Assembly: GCF_018598175.1 (NCBI RefSeq)
Contig: NZ_JAHESE010000032.1
Location: 1-64,000 of the forward strand
Length of the DNA stretch: 64,000 nt
Direction of reading: 5' to 3'
From: Dawidia cretensis
Lineage (GTDB): Bacteria > Bacteroidota > Bacteroidia > Cytophagales > Cyclobacteriaceae
Both the position numbers and the translations under genes were made by a program. Numbering within the stretch: the stretch's first letter is position 1; every line of letters starts with the position of its first letter. Below the pieces are notes generated by a model, which was given only the letters and a program-made list of their open reading frames with translations, was not told the origin of the DNA and did not search any database. This document shows positions 22,946 to 30,804 of this stretch, piece after piece.

Positions 22946-23854
22946 ATGGATCGCATAAAACACTTCTGCTGCTATATCTTTCTATTCCTTGCACTCACCT
23001 TTAGTGCACGCGCCCAACAACAAGCCCTGGTCTTCCAATCCGACTTCGGCCTGAAAGACGCTGCCGTCGCCGAAATGAAAGGTGTGGCCTTCGCCGTCTC
23101 CCCCAACCTAAAGATGTTCGACATCACGCACGAGATCCCCGCCTACAACATCTGGGAAGGTGCGTACCGCCTATACCAGGCCGCGCCCTATTGGCCCACC
23201 GGCACCGTCTTTGTATCGATCGTCGATCCGGGCGTGGGCTCCGAGCGCAAATCCGTCGTCTTAAAAACAAAATCCGGACACTACTTTGTTACACCCGACA
23301 ACGGTACCCTTACACTGGTGGCCGAGCTGTTAGGCATTCAGGAAGTCCGTCAAATCGACGAGACCCACAACCGCCTGAAAGACTCCGGCAAGTCCTATAC
23401 ATTCCACGGCAGGGATGTATATGCTTATACTGGCGCCCGGCTCGCAGCAGGCGTCATAACCTTCGAGCAAACCGGACCGGTATTGCCCGAGCAGGTCGTG
23501 CGCCTTGATTACCAAAAGCCGGTGTTCGCCGATCGCGAGGTGCGCGGCAACATCCCCGTACTCGACATTCAGTACGGCAACGTTTGGACCAACGTCGACC
23601 AGGCCACCTTTCAAAAATTAGGCGCGGCATCCGGCGGCAAGCTCGTCGTTACCATCCGTCACGGACAGCAAACCGTCGTCACGGAAACGGTCGTTCTGGG
23701 CAACACCTTTTCCGACGTGCCCGTGGGCCGGCCGATCGCATATTTCAACAGTCTTTTAAACTTCTCCCTGGGGATCAACCAGGGCAGCTTTTCGGACCAT
23801 TACAAAGTTTACAGTGGTGCCGATTGGAGTATTGCCATTAAAAAAGCGCAGTAG
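22946..23854 (+). CDS. Exported SAM hydroxide adenosyltransferase-like protein (DUF62 family)
   Basis: A 302-residue protein with a signal peptide (hydrophobic 8-22, ARAQ). The family core is clear: QSDFGLKDAAVAEMKG, VSIVDPGVGSERK, FVTPDNGTLT and YTFHGRDVYAY. The Asp-Arg-His set is present (Asp94, Arg101, His154), with the same Asp to Arg spacing of seven as the archaeal enzyme that hydrolyses SAM to adenosine and methionine. Family members are normally cytoplasmic; export here is odd. It closes the sulfatase series in the leader-2 operon. The true substrate may be another adenosyl-sulfonium or nucleotide. Confidence 0.85.
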   Translation: MDRIKHFCCYIFLFLALTFSARAQQQALVFQSDFGLKDAAVAEMKGVAFAVSPNLKMFDITHEIPAYNIWEGAYRLYQAAPYWPTGTVFVSIVDPGVGSERKSVVLKTKSGHYFVTPDNGTLTLVAELLGIQEVRQIDETHNRLKDSGKSYTFHGRDVYAYTGARLAAGVITFEQTGPVLPEQVVRLDYQKPVFADREVRGNIPVLDIQYGNVWTNVDQATFQKLGAASGGKLVVTIRHGQQTVVTETVVLGNTFSDVPVGRPIAYFNSLLNFSLGINQGSFSDHYKVYSGADWSIAIKKAQ

Positions 23855-23997
23855 CGGCGGGCACGGCATTTTTATATCACCCTGCGTCACAGAAAAACGA
23901 CCGCACAAAGATTTACGGCGTGCACAGTCGGCGGGCTAACGTAGATTTAACCCGGCCGCACAACAAACGAAGATTTTGCGCACGAACTTGCAGTACT

Positions 23998-26900
23998 ATG
24001 AACATTTCTGAACTAAGCTTGAAGCGCCCCGTTTTGGCCATTGTCATGAACATTGCGATCGTGGTCTTTGGCGCGATCGGCTTTAGCTTTCTGGGTGTAC
24101 GCGACTACCCCGCCATCGACCCGCCCAACATCAGCGTGCGCACCTCCTACTCCGGCGCCAATGCCGACATCATCGAGTCGCAGATCACAGAGCCGCTCGA
24201 GAAATCGATCAACGGCATTGCCGGCATTAAAAACATTTCGTCAAGCTCCAGCCAGGGCACCAGCAGCATCAACATCGAGTTTAACCTCGACGTAGACCTG
24301 GAAGCCGCCGCCAACGACGTCCGCGACAAAGTATCACAAGCCACACGGCAGCTTCCACAAGACCTCGACGCTCCCCCGGAAGTATCGAAAGCCGATGCCA
24401 GCTCAGACTATATCATTTCGCTGGCTGTGCAAAGCGGCACCCGCAACCAGCTCGAGTTGACGGAATATGCCACCAACGTGCTTGTTGAACGTCTCCAGAC
24501 CATACCCGGTGTCAGCAGTACACGCATCCTCGGCGAAAAGAAATATGCCATGCGCATCTGGCTCGATCCAAACAAGCTCAGCGCGTATGGACTCACGCCC
24601 CTGGATGTGCAGCAAGCCCTGAACCGCGAAAACGTCGAGCTACCCTCAGGCAAGATCTATGGCAGCAGCACCGAGCTGACCGTCCGCACCTTTGGTCGAT
24701 TGTTTACCGAAGAAGACTTTAACAACGTACGCATTCGCTCCGAAGCTAACCGTTCCATCCGACTCAAAGATGTTGGTGAGGCAGTACTCGGCCCCGAGAA
24801 TGAAGAGACCATTCTCAAAGGCAAGCTCATTCCCATGGTGAACGTTGCCTTGATCCCGCTGCCGGGCGCCAACTATGTAGAAATTGCCGATGAGTTCTAC
24901 AAACGCATGGAGAAGATCCAGAAGGAAGTCCCCGACGACATTAAGCTGAACATCTCCACCGACCAGACTGTTTTTATTACACGCTCTATTCTGGAAGTAC
25001 AAGAGACGCTTATTCTCTCCTTCATTCTGGTGGTGCTCATTGTATACCTCTTCTTCCGCGACATCATCATTGCCATTCGCCCGTTGATCGACATTCCCGT
25101 GTCGCTTATTGCCACGTTCTTTATCATGTACATCTGCGGATTCTCGATCAACGTCCTCACCATGCTCGGCATCGTACTGGCTACGGGCCTGGTCGTGGAC
25201 GACGGCATTGTCGTGACCGAGAACATTTACAAGAAATTGGAAGGAGGCATGAATAAATACAAGGCAGCGTTGGAAGGGTCACGCGAGATCTACTTCGCTG
25301 TTATTTCGACCTCCATTACCCTGGCCGTGGTGTTCTTGCCGATTGTATTCTTACAAGGCTTTGTCGGCCGGCTATTCCGGGAGTTTGGCTTTGTCGTGGC
25401 AGGAGCGGTATTGGTATCCTGTTTCGTATCGTTAACGCTCACACCGGTACTCAGCGTAAAGCTGACGCGCGACCACCGGAAGAAATCCAAATTCTATCTT
25501 GTCACCGAAAAGTTCTTCGTATGGATGGAGGATGGCTACCGCGATACCCTGGCGAGATTTATGCGCGCGCGTTGGGTCTCGTTTCTGATCATCGCGTTGT
25601 GCGTGGGAGCCTCTATCCTGATCGGTCAGGGACTTTCCTCGGAGCTTGCACCAATGGAAGACCGTAGCCAGTTCCGGTTGCAGATCTCTGCGCCCGAGGG
25701 AGCATCGTTCGACTTTATGGAGACGTATGTCGATGAGGTTGCGACATTCTTAATGGACTCCGTTCCCGAAGCGCGGGTCATGTACTCCCTGGCCGGCGCC
25801 TCAAATTCCGGCGGTGGTGGCGTCAACAGCGGCTTTGTACGGGTGTTCCTCGACGATCCCGGCGAGCGTACACGCTCCCAACAAGAGATCGTCGATATGG
25901 TCAATCGCAACGTGCGTCGCTTTCCGGAAGGGAAGATCGCAGTGCTGCAAGAACAAACCATCTCCACCAGTCGCCGTGCCGGACAACCCGTACAGTTCGT
26001 GATTCAGAACAACGACTTTGAAAAGCTCAAAGCAGCGCTGCCCCGTTTTCTCGACGCCGCCAACGACCACCCCGTGCTGCAAGGCGCCGATACCGATCTG
26101 AAATTTAACAAGCCCGAGCTGCGCATTGTCATCAACCGGCTCAAAGCAACAGAAATGGGCGTCAGCGTCGAAGACATTTCCGAAACACTACGGCTGGCCT
26201 ATAGCAACCTGCGCTTTGGGTACTTCACACGCGAAGGCAAACAATACCAGGTCATCGGCCAGGTAGACCGCATCAACCGCGACGATCCCAACGACCTCAA
26301 GGCCCTATACGTGCGCACCCTGGCCGGCCAGCTGGTATCCCTCGACAACGTCGTGACCATGGAAGAGTCCAGCACTCCACCGTCACTCTATCACTTCAAC
26401 CGGTATAAATCCGCCACGATCTCCTCGGGCCTCGCCCCCGGCAAAACCATCGGCGACGGGGTAGACGCCATGGAAGAGATCGCCGCCGAAGTATTGGACG
26501 ACAGCTTCACTACGTCCCTCAGTGGCAACTCGCGTGACTATGCCGAAAGCTCCAGCAATACAGCCTTTGCCTTTGTACTGGCCCTGGGCCTGATATACCT
26601 CGTACTGGCCGCACAGTTCGAAAGCTTCATCGATCCGTTTGTCATCATGCTCACCGTACCGCTGGCGGTAACCGGTGCGTTCCTCGCGCTATGGCTCTTC
26701 GGGCAAACGCTTAACATCTTCTCTCAAATCGGCATCATCATGCTGATCGGCCTGGTAACTAAAAACGGCATTCTCATCGTGGAGTTCGCCAACCAGAAAC
26801 GCGAAGAGGGTATGGAAAAGATCGAAGCCGTGGTCGAAGCCTCCAAGCTTCGCTTACGTCCCATCCTCATGACCAGTCTTGCGATGGCCCTGGGCTCGTT

Positions 26901-27105
26901 ACCGCTGGCGCTGTCGCTGGGGGCAGCGTCTACCAGCCGCGTGCCCCTGGGGCTTGTGATCGTCAGTGGTGTGATCTTTTCACTGATTCTTACCCTGTTT
27001 GTGATTCCCGCGGTATATACTTTCTTTTCGCGTACGCGCATGCACAATCCTGCATTGGACGAGTTGGAAGACGTTCCGGCTGAGCCCGCCGCCGTTCATT
27101 CCTAA
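23998..27105 (+). CDS. RND efflux pump inner-membrane subunit (HAE1 type)
   Basis: A 1035-residue protein with 12 predicted helices, two large periplasmic loops (about 35-335 and 560-865), and the proton-relay motif GLVVDDGIVV in helix 4. The N-terminus MNISELSLKRPVLAIVM is typical, so I chose the ATG at 23998, not the open frame upstream. It should export small molecules together with a membrane-fusion protein and an outer-membrane channel, but neither gene is near. The next leader starts right after it. It may be last in the sulfur operon or separately transcribed; the 143 bases before it show no clear promoter. Confidence 0.92.
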   Translation: MNISELSLKRPVLAIVMNIAIVVFGAIGFSFLGVRDYPAIDPPNISVRTSYSGANADIIESQITEPLEKSINGIAGIKNISSSSSQGTSSINIEFNLDVDLEAAANDVRDKVSQATRQLPQDLDAPPEVSKADASSDYIISLAVQSGTRNQLELTEYATNVLVERLQTIPGVSSTRILGEKKYAMRIWLDPNKLSAYGLTPLDVQQALNRENVELPSGKIYGSSTELTVRTFGRLFTEEDFNNVRIRSEANRSIRLKDVGEAVLGPENEETILKGKLIPMVNVALIPLPGANYVEIADEFYKRMEKIQKEVPDDIKLNISTDQTVFITRSILEVQETLILSFILVVLIVYLFFRDIIIAIRPLIDIPVSLIATFFIMYICGFSINVLTMLGIVLATGLVVDDGIVVTENIYKKLEGGMNKYKAALEGSREIYFAVISTSITLAVVFLPIVFLQGFVGRLFREFGFVVAGAVLVSCFVSLTLTPVLSVKLTRDHRKKSKFYLVTEKFFVWMEDGYRDTLARFMRARWVSFLIIALCVGASILIGQGLSSELAPMEDRSQFRLQISAPEGASFDFMETYVDEVATFLMDSVPEARVMYSLAGASNSGGGGVNSGFVRVFLDDPGERTRSQQEIVDMVNRNVRRFPEGKIAVLQEQTISTSRRAGQPVQFVIQNNDFEKLKAALPRFLDAANDHPVLQGADTDLKFNKPELRIVINRLKATEMGVSVEDISETLRLAYSNLRFGYFTREGKQYQVIGQVDRINRDDPNDLKALYVRTLAGQLVSLDNVVTMEESSTPPSLYHFNRYKSATISSGLAPGKTIGDGVDAMEEIAAEVLDDSFTTSLSGNSRDYAESSSNTAFAFVLALGLIYLVLAAQFESFIDPFVIMLTVPLAVTGAFLALWLFGQTLNIFSQIGIIMLIGLVTKNGILIVEFANQKREEGMEKIEAVVEASKLRLRPILMTSLAMALGSLPLALSLGAASTSRVPLGLVIVSGVIFSLILTLFVIPAVYTFFSRTRMHNPALDELEDVPAEPAAVHS

Positions 27106-27132
27106 CTGAAATCACAATTTCAAAGGCATACT

Positions 27133-27162
27133 TTGCTTTTTGGCAAAGTCGTATTACATTTG
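27133..27162 (+). promoter_or_regulatory. Promoter of the third sulfur leader
   Basis: TTG (27133-27135), exactly 19 bases, TACATTTG (27155-27162): a full consensus match. The following TGTCTACATAATCAGTAGA can form a small hairpin (TCTAC/GTAGA) and resembles the start of the leader at 11115. Confidence 0.75.
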
Positions 27163-27181
27163 TCTACATAATCAGTAGATA

Positions 27182-27260
27182 ATCAATTCCACCAGTTGAT
27201 CTTCTATATGCTGCACGCTGCCTTTCCCGGCAGTGACAGCCTATACTTAAAAGAAGTCAA
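27182..27260 (+). promoter_or_regulatory. Structured switch-like leader (second copy)
   Basis: ATCAA (27182-27186) pairs with TTGAT (27196-27200) around TTCCACCAG, nearly the same as at 11148. Competing with it, TTGATCTTCT (27196-27205) pairs with AGAAGTCAA (27252-27260) with one bulge. The enclosed domain is a hairpin CTGCC/GGCAG within GCTG/CAGC. The closing stem ends 3 bases before the leader-ORF ATG. Conservation of the competing-stem layout despite different inner sequence suggests selected structure. Confidence 0.6.
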
Positions 27261-27263
27261 GTG

Positions 27264-27449
27264 ATGGAACACCGCCTGCATCCTTTTACGGCTCTATGCC
27301 GTCCCGATCCCGTCGGGGCGGCTTTACGCCATACAGATTCTGCCGGGATCCTTCTGCCCTACTGCTATACCGGCCATTATTTCCGAAGCTTTTGCTGTTG
27401 CCGTCCGGTAACACCGTCTTCACATTCTACGCATTTCTCATTCCTCTAA
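27264..27449 (+). CDS. Leader ORF with a Cys-Cys-Cys run
   Basis: A 61-codon ORF starting MEHRLHPFTA. It has seven or more Lys/Arg, scattered Cys, and a run in RSFCCCRPVTPSS, ending 10 bases before the next gene. It occupies the same place as the Cys leaders at 8932 and 11256 and shares the start context GTGATGNAACAC with the latter. It is longer and the Cys run is internal, so it may be a diverged attenuator. No protein family recognised. Confidence 0.5.
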   Translation: MEHRLHPFTALCRPDPVGAALRHTDSAGILLPYCYTGHYFRSFCCCRPVTPSSHSTHFSFL

Positions 27450-27459
27450 CCTATAGCAT

Positions 27460-28404
27460 ATGAAACTATTTCCATTCATCCTCATATTGGCGCTAAGCCT
27501 TACAACCGCCTACGCACAACAAGAAACCGGCACCGTAACGCTCCGCGGTACACGCCTGACCTATCCGCTTGTACAACGGTGGATCGACGCCTTCCAGAAA
27601 GAATACCCGGGCATCCACGTCGCGATCACACCGAATATTGCTGCCGACAGCCTCGACTTTACCATCGCCGCCTATAGCATTGTGGGAAAGGACCTGGGCG
27701 AGCGCACGGGAACAGCCGTAGCCCGCTACGTACAGTTGCCGGTGGCCAACAGCAAACGCCCGGACCTGGCTGCCTGGCAGGCGCGGGGCTTCACCGAAGC
27801 CGACTTTAAGAATCTATACTTCACACCGCAGGCGCCCAACTTCTTTGCTTCTGCGTCTGCAGCACAACCCGTTAGTCCCATTACACTCTATACCCGCGAC
27901 AAGCCCGCCTGTGCCGCGGTGACCTTTGCCAGGCATTATGACAACGATCCCAAAAACATTCAAGGTAAAGGTATAAAAGGCGACGACCGCGATCTGGCCA
28001 AAGCGGTACAAGAGGATATATACGGCATTTCGTTTAACAACCTCGGCTTTGTATACGATGTTCAAACACGCCGTGTAACGCCCGGGCTCGCCGTCATTCC
28101 ACTCGACCTCAATGAGAATGGCCACGTCGATGCCGACGAAAATGTATACGCTACGGTAGATGACGTCATCGCCTATGTAGAGCGCACCAACCATCCACGG
28201 TTTGTGACCGAGAACATCAACTTCCTGTATGCTAAAAACAGCAAGAATACAGCCGCCAATACGTTTCTGACCTGGGTACTCACCAAAGGCCAGCAATACA
28301 ATCACGACCTTGGATTCCTCGGGTTGAGCACAACGTCCATTCCGGCCTGCGAGGGCACCGATGCCCTGATGAAGCAACGCAAAACAAAAAGCGTAGCGCC
28401 CTAA
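27460..28404 (+). CDS. Secreted PstS-like substrate-binding protein (copy 2)
   Basis: A 314-residue paralogue of the protein at 11516: signal peptide MKLFPFILILALSLTTAYAQ, TLRGTRLTYPLVQRWIDAFQ near the N-terminus, ARYVQLPVANSKRP in the middle, GLAVIPLDLNENG near 215 with EF-hand-like loop DLNENGHVDADE, and a C-terminal TFLTWVLTKGQ. Being first after leader 3, as its paralogue is first after leader 2, it seems a fixed part of the sulfur response. No ABC transporter genes accompany it. Sulfate or a sulfo-compound is the likely ligand by context only. Confidence 0.72.
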   Translation: MKLFPFILILALSLTTAYAQQETGTVTLRGTRLTYPLVQRWIDAFQKEYPGIHVAITPNIAADSLDFTIAAYSIVGKDLGERTGTAVARYVQLPVANSKRPDLAAWQARGFTEADFKNLYFTPQAPNFFASASAAQPVSPITLYTRDKPACAAVTFARHYDNDPKNIQGKGIKGDDRDLAKAVQEDIYGISFNNLGFVYDVQTRRVTPGLAVIPLDLNENGHVDADENVYATVDDVIAYVERTNHPRFVTENINFLYAKNSKNTAANTFLTWVLTKGQQYNHDLGFLGLSTTSIPACEGTDALMKQRKTKSVAP

Positions 28405-28432
28405 TGTATTTTTTACCATCAACGCCACGCAT

Positions 28433-29281
28433 ATGACACCCATTACGATATTCCGCACAGTCATCCTCTCACTGACGACTGCATTATTCTTCTCACTCTC
28501 CCCCATCACGCCTCCTGGCAGCGACATGACTGTCGTAAAAGGCGGCCTGTTGAATACGACGGATCCTGTCACGCATACAGCGCGCCAGGTAACACTCAAA
28601 CCTTTTCAGCTAGACAAAGACCTGGTAACGGTCGATCAGTTCGAGGCTTTTGCAACGGCTACACAGTATGTTACCGAAGCCGAAAAATTCGGTAACGCAG
28701 GTGTTTTTGACTTCCAGGAGAAAGGCTGGGCACTGATAAACGGTGCCAACTTCCGCTATCCCTTTGGCCGCAACAAACCGCGCGCAGCGGGTAACCATCC
28801 CGTGACACAGGTATCCTGGAACGACGCCAATGCCTACGCCCGCTGGAAAGGCAAGCGACTGCCTACACAGTGGGAGTGGGAACACGCCGCCCGTAACGCC
28901 GAACAAAGCCAACAGGAATATACCTGGGGCAACGACCTGGTGGTAAACGGTATCTATAAGGCCAATACGTGGCAAGGCAGCTTCCCCGGCTATAACACCG
29001 CCGAAGACGGTTATACCGGCACTTCACCCGTGAGTATATTTGGCCGCAACAAGCTCGGCCTGGGCGACATGGGCGGCAACGTCTGGCAATGGTGCCAGGA
29101 TAGCATCGGGCCCACACCGCAAGAGGCCGCGACAGATCCGGCCATGCGCCGGGTAACCCGCGGCGGCTCTTTTCTCTGCGACCCGATGGTATGCCACGGC
29201 TTCCGGGTGCTGGGGCGCTCTTCTTCTACACCTGAATCGTCCATGGTGCACATCGGCTTCCGTTGTGCGAAAGATATTTAG
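28433..29281 (+). CDS. Formylglycine-generating enzyme (sulfatase-modifying factor)
   Basis: A 282-residue protein of the FGE-sulfatase family. The decisive motif is RGGSFLCDPMVCHGFRVLGR near the end, with Cys249 and Cys254 at the spacing of human FGE Cys336/Cys341, followed by IGFRCAKD. Earlier family features are VTQVSWNDANAYARWKGKRL and LPTQWEWEHAARN. Many FGE-fold proteins lack the cysteines and have other roles; here both are present, so oxidation of the Cys in CxPxR sulfatase motifs is likely. A hydrophobic N-terminus (residues 5-25) suggests export. Both sulfatases in the island carry a matching motif. It lies 28 bases after the binding-protein gene. Confidence 0.92.
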   Translation: MTPITIFRTVILSLTTALFFSLSPITPPGSDMTVVKGGLLNTTDPVTHTARQVTLKPFQLDKDLVTVDQFEAFATATQYVTEAEKFGNAGVFDFQEKGWALINGANFRYPFGRNKPRAAGNHPVTQVSWNDANAYARWKGKRLPTQWEWEHAARNAEQSQQEYTWGNDLVVNGIYKANTWQGSFPGYNTAEDGYTGTSPVSIFGRNKLGLGDMGGNVWQWCQDSIGPTPQEAATDPAMRRVTRGGSFLCDPMVCHGFRVLGRSSSTPESSMVHIGFRCAKDI

Positions 29282-29298
29282 TCACTAAACACCTACCC

Positions 29299-30525
29299 AT
29301 GTCAGCAGATTTTTGGACTACGTTGAACTTTGCGGCCCTGGCCATTCCGGCATTCTTTATTTTTACGGGCCTGGAATATGCTGCGGCGCTTCGCCAAAAG
29401 AAGCCGCACCTTTTTAAGTTCGATAGCTCCGTGGCCAACATCAGCATCGGCGTGGCCGAGCGGCTCCTCAACCTGTTTCTCACCGCCAGCTTCTACGGGC
29501 TCTTCCAGTATGTATATACACACTTTGCCCTGTGGTCCATCCCCAACACGTGGTGGGTATGGGTGATCATGTTGCTGGCCACAGACCTGGTGTGGTACTG
29601 GTACCATCGCCTGGGGCATGAGATCAATCTTTTCTGGGCGGCACACATCGTGCACCATCAGAGCGAAGAGTTTAATTATACCGTATCCGCACGCATCACC
29701 ACCCTGCAAGCACTGATCCGCAATCTCTTCTGGTGTGTGTTACCCCTGGCCGGCTTTCATCCGGACATGATCATCGCCACCCTCATCATTCACGGCACGT
29801 ACTCTTTCTTCACCCACACCCAGATCATCGGCAAGCTCGGCTGGTTGGAGTACATCCTGATCACGCCTTCGCACCACCGCGTGCACCACGCATCGAACGA
29901 AAAGTACCTCAACAAGAACTACGGCGACCTGTTTGTTTTCTGGGACAAGCTGTTTGGCACATTTCAACGGGAGGAAGAGGCACCGACCTATGGACTTACA
30001 CACCCGCTGAAAAGCTATAGCTTTATCTGGCAACATGTGCATTACTTTCTGGAATTGGGATTGGCCGTGCGCCGCACACCGGGCTTCCTCCGAAAGCTGA
30101 AGATCATCTTTGGTAATCCGGAGCTGCTGGATCAGAACCTGCGGGCTGAGCTCGAGCAAAAATTCCTGCCGCATAAAGAAGAAACCACGCCGCGCATACG
30201 GCATAAAGCGTATGTACTGATCCAGGTAGTGCTGGTCATCATCATCGCCTTTATAGTGACCTTGTTTTATTGGCATCTGGATACACCCGATGTGTTGACG
30301 GGGATATTGTTTGTTGCCATCACATTGATCAACTGCGGGGCGCTTTTAGAGCAGCGGCATTGGATCTATTATCTGGAACAGGTGCGGCTGGTATTGCTGG
30401 CGGGCTACCTGGCCTATGCGTTTGATCAGCCGGTTTGCCTGGCCGCCGGGGTCATCGTCAGTACCCTTACGCTTTGGCCGGCCTGGCCGGCGCGGAAGTG
30501 GTTTTTGGAGTTTATTTATGGGTAA
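29299..30525 (+). CDS. Fatty acid hydroxylase/sterol desaturase family membrane protein (copy 2)
   Basis: A 408-residue membrane protein with the histidine boxes HRLGHE, HIVHH and HHRVHH (about residues 106, 117 and 197) and additional helices in a C-terminal extension (about 305-405) that copy 1 lacks. Family members use a di-iron centre to hydroxylate or desaturate lipids. The start at 29299 lies 17 bases after the FGE stop, so it closes this three-gene operon. Duplication of such a gene beside sulfatases and FGE suggests a lipid substrate or membrane adaptation under sulfur limitation; not established. Confidence 0.88.
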   Translation: MSADFWTTLNFAALAIPAFFIFTGLEYAAALRQKKPHLFKFDSSVANISIGVAERLLNLFLTASFYGLFQYVYTHFALWSIPNTWWVWVIMLLATDLVWYWYHRLGHEINLFWAAHIVHHQSEEFNYTVSARITTLQALIRNLFWCVLPLAGFHPDMIIATLIIHGTYSFFTHTQIIGKLGWLEYILITPSHHRVHHASNEKYLNKNYGDLFVFWDKLFGTFQREEEAPTYGLTHPLKSYSFIWQHVHYFLELGLAVRRTPGFLRKLKIIFGNPELLDQNLRAELEQKFLPHKEETTPRIRHKAYVLIQVVLVIIIAFIVTLFYWHLDTPDVLTGILFVAITLINCGALLEQRHWIYYLEQVRLVLLAGYLAYAFDQPVCLAAGVIVSTLTLWPAWPARKWFLEFIYG

Positions 30526-30550
30526 AAGCGGGGGCAACTGCCAGGATGTC

Positions 30551-30605
30551 TCCGAGTATAGCCCGAGATAAGTCCGAGTATTCTCCGAGATGAGTCGGTG
30601 TATAA
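30551..30605. repeat. Five-unit 11-bp tandem array
   Basis: Consecutive 11-base units TCCGAGTATAG, CCCGAGATAAG, TCCGAGTATTC, TCCGAGATGAG and TCGGTGTATAA with no gaps. It lies 26 bases after the hydroxylase stop. Unit length equals that of the arrays at 54891 and 55019, though the sequence differs. Confidence 0.75.
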
Positions 30606-30732
30606 GGACCGGCTTATCTCTCCTAAAATACCGTTAAGCCTCAATCCTATGCTTCCACTACCAGCCTTTTCGGGCCTGTTAAACAGGTTCCACGGGTGCT
30701 TTATGGCCAATCTCAAATAAAATATTTAATCT

Positions 30733-30765
30733 CTATTGATTTAATAGGGAATACTTCTACTTTTG
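30733..30765 (+). promoter_or_regulatory. Promoter and palindrome of the TonB-dependent receptor
   Basis: TTG (30736-30738), 19 bases, TACTTTTG (30758-30765) form a full promoter match 40 bases before the ATG. CTATT-gattt-AATAG (30733-30747) is an inverted repeat covering the TTG, so a repressor could block it. Confidence 0.65.
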
Positions 30766-30804
30766 GTAAAAAATACTAAAACTATAGACTTTACAGTACA
30801 GTAC

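Noticed and set aside
20003-30525. Steroid sulfate degradation pathway
   Set aside because: Sulfatases and sterol desaturase-like proteins hint at it, but no steroid ring-degrading enzyme or steroid-specific motif is present; the family name covers many lipid hydroxylases.
30551-30605. Intrinsic terminator after the hydroxylase gene
   Set aside because: No stable stem with a T tract; the pattern is a tandem array.
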